A stretch of DNA of 64,000 nucleotides from Phytoseiulus persimilis (Eukaryota > Arthropoda > Arachnida > Mesostigmata > Phytoseiidae), in NCBI GenBank assembly GCA_037576195.1, contig CM075102.1:40978745-41042744 (forward strand), written 5' to 3'. Below are positions 24,638 to 33,599 of this stretch, one piece after another. Position numbers and translations under genes: made by a program. Each line of letters opens with the position of its first letter. Within the stretch, counting starts at the first letter, position 1. Below the pieces are notes generated by a model. That model did no database searches, was not told where the DNA came from, and worked only from the letters and a program-made list of their open reading frames with translations.

Positions 24638-26575
24638 ATGAAATATTATCCAGCTCACGGAGTGACTGCCTTGGTTCGTCGACCGTCGATGCTCCCGATC
24701 TTCATCCTAGGTGGGTCTTGGATGTTGTTCGCATGGCATTTTTGACAAGCTGAACCATGTGATTGTGGAACTAGATGTTAGCTGGAGCAGTTGTAAACGA
24801 GCTACGATTAATTCGGAGTCGGGGCTGCAGTGGGTTTTCCCCTGGAAGCCGACAAAATGGAATATCACAAGGAAGTGAGTGTTTGCATTTCGTATGGTTT
24901 GCAGGTTTGGTCATCGGCGTTTCGCTTAGCATCCTTGCCCACAGTTCGCTTAGTTTTCTCTACACCACGTCCGAGCCGATGGGTTATCCATGCGCCAGGA
25001 ACATGCCCCACGTGCGCAGGTTGCCTGACGGGCCCCACAAAAAAGATGACGAGGATGATGACGATTGGCCGTTCGCGCCTTTCGATGTCGACGAGAAAAC
25101 GAAACACGACCATGCCGTCGAGTGTGAGTTGGGAACGATATCAGTGTCCATAAATTTCTGAACGGTGGATTCCAGAGCATCGGGAGTCTCAGCTTTCTCC
25201 CAACTCTGTCTTTCCAACTGCGACAAGAATCATAAGCTTCGGCTCAGTTCCACCGGGAACCTCAACCCTGCAACTCCGGGCCTTGCCTCACTCGACGTCC
25301 AACCTCCTGAGGTTCCTCACAAGCTCTCGTCAAGAAGTATTAACGTGTCTGCAAACTTCTCCGCAGATAGCCATAGTCTCGCAGACAGAGTCCGTGTACT
25401 TTGCTGGGTCATGACAAGTCCTGCTTCTCATCAAAAGAAAGCTCAACACGTCAAGGCGACGTGGGGTCGACGTTGTAATGTCCTCCTGTTCATGTCCAGC
25501 GCCAGTGATCCGTCCTTACCTTCAGTGAAGCTCAAAATAGACAAGGAGGACCGAGGTCATCTATGGCAGAAAACCAAACTCGCCTTCGAGTATGTGAGTG
25601 CCAATGAGTCCGTCTTAGCGAGGCTCCGATCTCGGAATCAGCAATCCCGATTTCTTCAATTCTACCCCAGATCTATCCCGTACTCAATTTGCAGCTCTTG
25701 GACAGGTACATGAGCACTACCGGGACAGAGCGGACTGGTTCGTGAAAGCTGACGATGACACTTACATGGTGATCGAGAACCTGCGTTACATGCTCGCTCC
25801 GTACAACACCTCGAATCCAATCTATTTTGGACACAGATTTCGGCCTTATGTCAAGCAAGGCTACATGAGCGGCGGATCAGGTTATGTTCTGTCCAAAGAA
25901 GCACTCGACAGGCACGTAACGGTCCTGCAGGCTCCCTTGGAGTGCACGATAATATCTCACGATTCGGTTCTATCTGACATTTTGATTTGTCATCCCCAGA
26001 TTTGTCGAGAGAAATGCCACAATGTGCCGTGCGGACGGGGGTGGAGCTGAAGATCTCGAGATGGGAAAATGTTTGGAGCAGCTTGGAGTTGTTGCTGGCA
26101 ATTCTCGGGACGACACGGGTGCTGAACGCTTCCTCCCGCTGAATCCGGAGTTCTTCCTGGCTAATGAGAAGGACCCGAAATTCTGGTTCTGGCAGTATAC
26201 ATTCTACGATCAGAAAGAGGTGAGTCTCGAACAGCGCGAACGTTGCTCATGGACAGCTGCTTATACATTGATACAAATGCTCGCTCCCTAGTGCTGTTTC
26301 ACATGTTGTCCATTGATTGACAAACGACAAAAAGCCCTCTCATTCAACCACGAATTCAAACAGGGATCAGCGATGAAAAATTGATTGTTTCACAGGGAGA
26401 GAGAGCTATCAGCGACTCGTTCGTGTCGTTCCACTACGTGAACCCTGGTCTGATGCACGTCTTGGACTTCATGCTGTACCACGCGAGGCCATATGGTTTG
26501 GTTGCCTGGTACCAACAAAATGGCTCTACTGACACGAGAATGAACACTCCGAACCCAACTGTTGTCGGTCGTTGA
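24638..26575 (+). CDS. Core-1 beta-1,3-galactosyltransferase (C1GALT1 family), 6 exons
   Basis: Family members transfer galactose from UDP-Gal to GalNAc-Ser/Thr, making core-1 O-glycan in the Golgi. Exons 24638-24710, 24905-25123, 25178-25593, 25706-25911, 26000-26219 and 26396-26575 join in phase to 437 codons plus a stop. The first exon ([20 protein letters not shown]...) was chosen because its phase-1 donor rebuilds an uninterrupted type II membrane anchor (residues about 18-40). A Ser-rich acidic stem follows, longer than in the human enzyme (363 aa). The catalytic core shows [17 protein letters not shown], the metal-binding [40 protein letters not shown] and SFHYV...HARPYG. Oddities: intron 4 starts with GC, and the family's Cys-Cys pair just before SFHYV is missing (GERAISDSF instead). 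The second intron allows two donor/acceptor pairs that differ by one codon. No AATAAA was seen close to the stop. The paralogous chaperone COSMC is less likely because the DDD motif is intact. Confidence 0.85.
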
Positions 26576-26579
26576 GTCG

Positions 26580-26890
26580 ATTTCTACACACCGATTCTGG
26601 TCGATTTTCCGTTGCGACCTCTTCGTGAATCCGGGAGTCAAGCGTCAACAGCTGGATGATTCCGTACCATCCACTGATGAGATTGCCGCTGAGGAATCCT
26701 AACATTATCGAACTTTTCCGCGTTCCTCGGCGGGAAAACCACTCGGGTCTTGTTCTCTTTCTTAGCTCAGATAACTAGAGAATCATCATCCTTTGGATGA
26801 GGTTTGAGTTCATACAGTCCATCTTTCCGATTTGTGGCAGTGCTACGGTGAAGGAGTGCACCCCTGAGCGGCTTGTGATACCGCGCTGAC
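26580..26890. other. Gene-free stretch after the galactosyltransferase
   Basis: The 3' UTR of the galactosyltransferase is probably here, but no polyadenylation signal can be identified. Nothing else is supported. Confidence 0.3.
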
Positions 26891-26898
26891 ATAGGAGC

Positions 26899-27330
26899 GA
26901 CGTGTTGTCCACGATGAGTTTTGTCCGATGGCATTTCAGATGATCTCTGCGGACATGCTTTGCAACGCCCGTGCAATGACTGACGCTAGCCTAAGTATTA
27001 TCGAGCACTGGTTCTGGAGAAAATTGATGTGATGTAACACTGTGATCGGCTATGAGGAGAGATTCGTTCAGTGCCTAGAGGTCTGGCTGATAACGATCAT
27101 TTCCTGTTTTTTTTTGACGGTGCTCACGATAAGCTTTGTTTGATGACATTGTGTATGATCTCTACGGAGATGCTCGGCAACGACTGAGCATTGACGAGCG
27201 CTAGCCCAAATATTAACGAGCATTAATTTCGAAGGACAAGGGTGTGACGGATGGCACACGTTGTGCTGGAATTCGAGGGAATACATTAGTGCCCAGAAGT
27301 ATCGCTGATAGGGAATCTTCCGTTTTTGTT
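26899..27330. repeat. Diverged tandem duplication, about 217-bp unit
   Basis: Two copies lie head to tail (about 26899-27115 and 27116-27330). Matching landmarks recur 217 bp apart: GACGTGTTGTCCACGATGAG with GACGGTGCTCACGATAAG, TGATCTCTGCGGACATGCT with TGATCTCTACGGAGATGCT, GACGCTAGCCTAAGTATTA with GAGCGCTAGCCCAAATATTA, and a terminal T-rich run. The copies look roughly 70% identical by eye. Open frames over this block are a by-product of the repeat and are not supported as genes. Confidence 0.6.
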
Positions 27331-30300
27331 TTCCCTCCGAAAACCCAAAACCTATAACGAACCCATCAGACGGCGAGCTCCTAAAAAGATGGACCTCTGA
27401 AAGAGTCTTCAACGTAGCTAGGAGACGAAGGTAAAATGATGGATCCGCTATCTGAGAAGTTCGTTGTTTTTCGAGTTCGTTGACGGGAAATCCAGTCATC
27501 CGATAAGCTATCAAGCTTCGAGATTTCGGGGCGAGTTGCACGCGTGCGTCTAGACGCGTTCCAGAAGTAACGCTTGATGACCCCGACGGAGAATTAAGTT
27601 CAGGTCAAGAGCAATAAATATCCGAGATCGAAACGAATAGACAACTCATGTCTCCAAGGTAAGGCGGAGAGAAATATGACGTTCCCGGCTGACAACTTGT
27701 CTCACGAAGTCCACGATCGTGTAATCCCCTCCTATTGTAGAGAGTCAGCAGAACGTGTTCGCGAGACTGAAAGTTATCTATAATAGATGGTGTTCTTTGC
27801 TCGGCATTTACATTCTGAATTAGGTTTACACGCGAATCATGGAAGAGGGCATTCTGTGTTCGTAGCTGATAATTCCGACGTGAGATGCCTGATCCCTCGT
27901 TCAATGGTGAAACAATTAGTAACTCTTTGCCGAGAGAACAGGATTGACTGCGCATATTCTCCAGGAACTTCCCTTGAAACCCCTCCTCTCCTGCTTCCAT
28001 GGGATTGGTCAGCTAGATTACTCCAATAATCCTCTGCTCCGACTGATTCTGTCCTCCACAAGCAGTAGGTCTTCGAATGATTGCTTTTCGGCATTCCAGA
28101 ATTTTGGCGTCCGGGGTATTCGAAATCACGTGAAATCAGTAATCATGCGAGATAAAATCGCCGCTCCCCTCAGTCCCGTGGTGTCCAGTATTCTCTGTAG
28201 TCCGGTATGTCCATGTATTCTCGACAAGAGCTTCAATTACTTCGAGCGGGCCTTCGAATGAGGCGAAAGCTTTCCCGGCTCGGAGTTTTTAACCTGTGCG
28301 TTTTAACATTCTGTGCCTTAATGGTTAGAGACGACCATCGGTATCGACGACAGAACGGTCATACTCGTTTCGAATCAGAATGGTGGTACAGAATCCAAAA
28401 GCGAGGTCGCGAGCTCACTCGGTGGTGCAGCCAGAGGTATCCAGAGAAAATCTTGCGTACGCCCCCGAAGCCGTCCGGTCTTCGACCGGGTGTACGGTCA
28501 CGCCAACAAGAGTCCAGGTCGACCCCAGACGATGAGTCAGCGCGACGGAAAGCTATTTTGAGAGCAGCTTGAGCTGCGCAATGGCGGGTGAAGATATCTT
28601 CAAGCAGTCGACTCACTCAAAAGGACAAACCCCGTTGCGAATCATCTCTGATAATTAGGCTCGGATCTGTTACACTTCCATTCAAAATTCCAAAGGGTCC
28701 GATCTTGATGGTATGGATGAATATTTGCACTTCCTCCGCGACGTGAGAGATGAACGAGTGCAGCTCGCTCGAAGTCAATCGGGTTGTACCCGTATTAGCT
28801 GAAACCTATTCGGCAGTGGTGGGAAGTGTCGTGGCCTACAAATAAAAGTCCTCGAGAATCAACTAGCGCTCTCCCCGATATGAATATCACTAAAAGTGTC
28901 TTGAGCAGTTTTTCTCGTGCAGCCTGTCGCTGAAGGGAGAAACACGGCGAATTGAGGGCGTTTGAGCGGCCATCGGCAGCCAAATGGGGCAGTTTGGTCC
29001 GAAACGGACTCGTATGGGAGTTAAGCAGTATGGCTGGTGCTCTAGAAGTCAGAGGAGCTCGGCGAAGCATTAAAAGTAGAGAATCCTGGAAACATAGGTG
29101 AGAGATGCCCTCATGGTGTGGGCGAATTTTTTTCCGGAAATATCCGAGTATGCTACCACTAGCTTCCTGAAAAGGAAGAAACCTGACTCGAAGCTCGCTA
29201 TAGAAAATGGGAAATCATGGGTGAAGTCTCTTCGTGGTTGGATAGTCACCATGTATCGACCTCATTGTGGTGTTCACTCGCGTTCAACTATCGGATGGAT
29301 AGATGATGGGTTCGAACCGATTCTACCATACACAGAGCACCGAATATGTATCATGTTCAGTTCGATTCGTGAGAGAACATTTCACCAAAGGCTCACTGGA
29401 CTTTTCGCGATCGGTGGTGTTTGATGTGCTCAAGAGAGCTCCATATGGATCTCCTGATGTTTCGAAGAATTCCAAACGTTGCCGACCAAAGAACACAATC
29501 AAGGGAAAACTATAGAACTCGGCTATGAGACGCAATACGCCCAATGAGAGCGCAACCGGGTAGGCCTCTCTCCGATTCCCTCTTAGTCAGACTACTTCAT
29601 AGAGGCTGGGGAAATCGATTCCTTGATGATCGGATTATGACACCGTTCAATTGTTAGGATGAACGTTTTGCATCGGCGAGGGACTTGACTCCACGAAGAT
29701 GGTTCCGCATCCCCAGAGAGCTGGAGGGCGCTGGTCTCCGCAGCTGCCCCGATCCGTTCGCAATGGTTGTACCGGGATGGGTGGACGATTTCTGGGCGGA
29801 TGCCATAAGGTCACTACGCGGAACACCCGTGACAGAACTTGAAAATTGGAGTTCTCTTGCTTAAACCCGTCCGGGTAACCATGCCTGCAACCGTGCGGAA
29901 ACCATGCGAATGTATGGTAGTGATAGAGTCTCAGAACCCTGTGATGCCCCAGATCAGGAAGAGTATATGATGTTCCTCGACGATCTCCCAGAGCTTGAGG
30001 AAACGCACTGAATCGATCAAACCCGAGCTCTGGGGCTCGATAGCGATCCTGGAGGTGATAACCGTCGTTGGCAGCCGCCAAGGTAGACCGAGTCCGGAGA
30101 GGACATCCAAAGTGTTTTTCCCGAGCTTATAGCCGACCGCCATGTTACCCAGTTCCGAAAATCGATCATGTTGACAGTGAGCTTTGCGGCATGGCCTGTG
30201 TGGAGAACCGGGATGGGCGTGTTACGAGAATGGAGAAGGTTAGGGCGAAATTCCAAACTTCACCAGGCCGAGGCCAGCGCCTAGCCATGTATGGCCGAAA

Positions 30301-30910
30301 GCCATTCTACGTGCAAGGAAAACCTGAATTATCTTCAATGCGGTGTACAAGAGGATGGTACAACTCAGCAGGCCGCACGAATCGCTCGAAAAAGGGGTTG
30401 GCGTCGGGGGGATCTTCCGCAGAGGTGCGCACAGTCACCGATAGTGGTTGGGGATTTGGAATAGAAAATCCGTCCGGTGGGCAGAAATACAAAGAACACA
30501 GAGAGCATAGAGGTCCTGTCCATTAAAATGACATCACCAGGAGAACAGCATTGCTGACATGAGCTCGAGAAGGCTCTCCCGGCACGAACTCTTCGGGAGA
30601 GAAATTCGAATGTGATGTGTGTGAATATCACAAAGAAACTCTGAAAGTATGAACATGGATCGCAGCTGAGAAGAGAGCAGCCAGTCAGCGATCCGCGGAA
30701 CGTTAGGTCTGCATGGAAATTCAACGAGGGAGATAGTAGAGCGCAATATTGGGGCGTGCGAAACAACGTCGGAAGGTACATCCCCCGCGCCCGCTGGGTC
30801 GACAGTCAAAGAAGATAAGCAGCTGAAAATAGCGGAAACAGTTTCTTGCACACGACGGATCGTGAAGCTATACCTGTATATAGAAAAATCCAGGGTCTGG
30901 TTGTTTGTTA
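27331..30910. other. Stretch without a supported gene; some coding-like fragments
   Basis: Several frames have coding-like composition but cannot be joined. One on the plus strand (28258-28572) begins with Met and a hydrophobic segment (LGVFNLCVLTFCALMV) like a type II membrane anchor. Minus-strand frames at about 29930-30145 and 30530-30850 contain hydrophobic stretches. No splice-linked model, domain or polyadenylation signal was found, so they are not called as genes. They could be exons of a fast-evolving membrane protein or decayed copies. Confidence 0.25.
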
Positions 30911-30917
30911 GTCCTCA

Positions 30918-31145
30918 ATGAACTACTGCGGGATTGATCGGATCGACGCGGAACCAACGGCATGTTGTGGAGCGGTTCAAAAGAATGGACGAAGATATTT
31001 TGGGGACTATGAAGGTGCTTCCGGGATCAATCTGATACTTTCAGGAATCCAAGGATGTGATTCCGGAATAGATCTCACCACACTTCTCGGAGTCTACGGA
31101 GGTGATTGCGAGGTCGATCTGACTATACGTTTGAGGGACAACAAG
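30918..31145 (+). repeat. Dispersed repeat: 95-bp head plus 45-48-bp tandem units
   Basis: The head (GGGATTGATCGGATCGACGC ... GGGGACTATGAAGGTGCTTC) matches the reverse complement of a block near 55600-55700. It is followed by degenerate copies of a unit of about 45-48 bp resembling GTGATTCCGGGATCGATCTG then ACCATACTT-TCGGAGTC. The same unit forms the inner part of the foldback element at 53.8-54.9 kb. Frames across it are not genes. Confidence 0.6.
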
Positions 31146-31448
31146 CTCTGATTCGCAGAACTAGAAGATGGTTTTGGGATGGTGCTGAGCCAATGATGAG
31201 GGAGGGAGAAAAGTACCGCCCTGCCAGAAACTGCAAGATTGTGTTTGCTCACATGTAGGATCGGATACGAATCTCAACCATGAGGCGCGCCGCCCTGTGA
31301 TGCTAGCGAGAGTCCGGGGCCAATCCTCAAGGTCTCATGACACTACATAGGAGGCAATGTCTGTCTGTCAGCAGTGAACTTCCGAAGCAAGAGACGGGCC
31401 GGCCAGCGTGGTCGGCTGAAGGCCGGCTGGTGATTATTAAATGATGTA

Positions 31449-32309
31449 CAGGGTCGTCGAATTAGGTATATAGTTTTTTTTCTGCCATTTCTCCTTGGGC
31501 TGTTATTTCAAGCTCGGTGGACGGTTTTCATCTCCGACTGTAACTCATATATTTGACTTTAACTTTGCGCAGGTCTACGTAATCTGGGGACTTCTCCCCC
31601 CTCTAATTCAGAGGGCTGGCCAATTCTCTACACGCGGCGTAGCTGAGCTCGCTAGGTGTGATGAAGAGGGGTGTCCATCTCACAAAAAGTGCCCGGCGTT
31701 TACAAGATCCTGCTCTCATTCCGCGAGCCGAAAGAACAAAACTTCGCCATGAAAAATCGCTCGTGATTGGTTACATGGTTCGAATCTAATCATGCTTCAG
31801 CCAGGGAAATCTTCCGATCCCGCGCGGGGGTCGAGTTTTGACGCAAAAAAAAGCGGAAAATATCTAATCGGTTGAACGGCAGAGAGATACGAAATTTCAG
31901 TACGAGATTTGTGACCGGAAAATAGATTTCGGAAAGTTACAGAGCCCTCTTCGGTCAAGTTCCATGGGTTCCGTGGCAACTGCCCTTGAGCCGACATTTT
32001 TATTGATCCTACTTGAGAGCGAGATGCTGGTAATATCGAGCACTTTTTGTCAGATGGACACACCTCCTCATCACACCGAGCGCACTCCGCTGCGCCTGTG
32101 GGAATTTGGCGATCCCTCTGTATTTGAGGCAAAAAATCGTCATTCTCAAATCTGCTCGCCAAAGAACGATTGGGGCTATTGGCTGGCGCAATGCTGGAGC
32201 CGAAAAAATGACTCACATCGAAGTGAAAAGAATCCAAATCCGTCCAGTGGGCTCGGAATAACAGCCGAAAAATGGCAAACAAAAATCCCGATTAAATTCA
32301 TGAACCCTG
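31449..32309. mobile_element. Inverted-repeat (foldback/MITE-like) element, old
   Basis: The ends are CAGGGTCGTCGAATTA on the left and, on the opposite strand, CAGGGTTCATGAATTTAATC. About 290-310 bp inward from each end align as inverted copies: both contain TGCCATTT, GGCTGTTATT, TGGACGG and, deeper, GTGTGATGA(A/G)GAGG followed by GTGTCCATCT(C/G)ACAAAAAGTG. Arm identity looks moderate (about 65-70% by eye), so the element is old. It is about 861 bp with no transposase. Flanking dinucleotides are TA and TT, which may be a decayed TA target duplication of a Tc1/mariner-type insertion. Confidence 0.55.
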
Positions 32310-33050
32310 TTCATGGACAATGATTTAATCATTCATTCATCCAACCTGTTCAAGCATGTGAAAGTACATGCTGCAAGAAGAACGGTGACTACGGAGTGGA
32401 TCCCAGTTCCTCGTTCCTCTATCGTTGCCCTGGTCCCCGATTCGCGAGCATTCAGGAGGGGGATGGATTTCTTGACGATTGTATCGCACTCATGAGATCC
32501 TCGGTCTCGGATCGCTTAAATCGCTACCCGAAGAATAGATGGTCAGTGGGGAGAACTTCCCACATCCACGATGAACTCGGGTTGATGCAGAACCGGAATC
32601 GGCTGTCGGGAGCGTAAGAACCACCACTCTGATACACGTACCTCCGGAAGTCCACAATAGGTCACGATCACGACACCCTCGAGAAACTGAAGGAATGTTC
32701 CCCCATGAGTATCGAAAGTCCTAATGTTGGTTTGGAAAACTTTCGCTAATCTCGTGAGATCTCATCTGACGGCTGACTCTTCATTCGCCAAAATCGGCTT
32801 CAGTAGACATTCATCGAGTGCACTTATGTACCAACGCGTTTTCAAGACCATGCCCGCTTCAATGGTCGCGAGTTCGCACTGAAGCTCTGATTCCAGATGA
32901 CGAAAACAGAAGCCCGATCGGCTCCACAACACCAGATTTGAGCCCGCCCTAGTCTTACCCCTTCAGAACCGGGATCTTGAATTTTCCGCCATGGGAGAAT
33001 TCGTGAGCGAATCGTATACGAAGTGTCATAGAACTATTTCAATCAGGATG
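32310..33050. other. Gene-free stretch
   Basis: Nothing supported. It lies between the inverted-repeat element and the 3' end of the first cuticle gene. Confidence 0.35.
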
Positions 33051-33054
33051 AGTG

Positions 33055-33060
33055 TTTATT
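33055..33060 (-). other. Polyadenylation signal of the first cuticle gene
   Basis: TTTATT on the plus strand reads AATAAA on the minus strand, 35 bp beyond the stop codon of the cuticle gene. Confidence 0.75.
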
Positions 33061-33094
33061 AACAAGTGACGAGTGATGGATGATGCGAGATAAT

Positions 33095-33523
33095 TTACCA
33101 AGCCTGACCGTAAGCGACGGGAGCGGCACCGTAGGCGATGGGGGCCTTAGCGATAACTGGGGCAGCAGCGTAAGCGGGAGCGGCAACGGCGATCGGAGCC
33201 TTCGCGATCACGGGAGCGGCGTAAGATCGGCTCTCATATCGAACCGAAGTGGCGATGGGGGCCTTGGCGATCACAGGCGCAGCAGCATAGGCGACGGGGG
33301 CCTTGGCGATCACGGGTGCAGCAGCGTAGGCGACGGGAGCCTTAGCGATAACGGGCGCAGCAGCATAGGCGACGGGAGCGGCAGCGTACGCCGGGGCACC
33401 ATAGGCGACAGGAGCGGCAGCGTACGCCGGGGCACCGTAGGCGACGGGGGCGGCGGCGTATCCTCCGTAGAGGTTTCCAGCCTGAGCGGCAGCGGCGAGA
33501 GCGAGAACAAAGAAGGCGATCAT
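33095..33523 (-). CDS. Cuticle protein, Ala/Pro/Val low-complexity type with AKAP repeats
   Basis: A single-exon frame of 142 codons. The start is fixed by the signal peptide MIAFFVLALAAAAQA and a CAACA leader immediately before the ATG. The mature chain is built from AAPVAY and AAPVIAKAP repeats (five AKAP copies) with one charged island (SVRYESRSY) in the middle, and ends in GQAW. This low-complexity architecture is typical of secreted arthropod cuticle structural proteins; there is no Rebers-Riddiford chitin-binding consensus. A TATA box and polyadenylation signal are at the expected places. A paralogue with the same signal peptide lies about 7.4 kb downstream on the same strand. Long frames on the plus strand over this gene are shadows of its repetitive GC-rich sequence. 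Confidence 0.88.
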   Translation of the reverse strand: MIAFFVLALAAAAQAGNLYGGYAAAPVAYGAPAYAAAPVAYGAPAYAAAPVAYAAAPVIAKAPVAYAAAPVIAKAPVAYAAAPVIAKAPIATSVRYESRSYAAPVIAKAPIAVAAPAYAAAPVIAKAPIAYGAAPVAYGQAW

Positions 33524-33580
33524 TGTTGGTTGTTTATTGCTGTCCGTTGTGGAACTGTGATACTGCAGCTCACGGGCTCG

Positions 33581-33588
33581 CTTTTATA
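33581..33588 (-). promoter_or_regulatory. TATA box of the first cuticle gene
   Basis: On the minus strand this reads TATAAAAG, followed by GCGAGCC. It lies about 58 bp before the ATG, with a GCAGTATCA initiator-like motif about 20-25 bp downstream. The position predicts a short 5' UTR. Confidence 0.75.
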
Positions 33589-33599
33589 GGAGACTTCGT

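Noticed and set aside
24775-25161. Unspliced N-terminus for the galactosyltransferase starting at ATG 24775
   Set aside because: The frame is open, but the exon 24638-24710 with a GTGGGT donor joins in phase, gives a continuous membrane anchor and has a better start context, so the spliced form was preferred.
28207-28572. Possible type II membrane protein (hydrophobic segment after a basic start)
   Set aside because: A single frame with no conserved domain or downstream exons; resemblance to a glycosyltransferase N-terminus rests on one hydrophobic stretch.
29295-29335. GGTTCGAACC T-loop-like motif suggesting a tRNA
   Set aside because: No acceptor stem, D-arm or A-box at the required distance.
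31495-32282. Two frames on opposite strands sharing a RCDEE(G/V)CPS(H/D)KKC segment
   Set aside because: At first this looks like a duplicated Cys-rich gene, but the similarity extends to the ends of an inverted-repeat element and there is no start, signal peptide or polyadenylation signal.
33080-33589. 169-codon plus-strand frame rich in Gly, Ser and Asp
   Set aside because: It is the antisense shadow of the repetitive cuticle-protein gene, which has a signal peptide, TATA box and polyadenylation signal on the minus strand.
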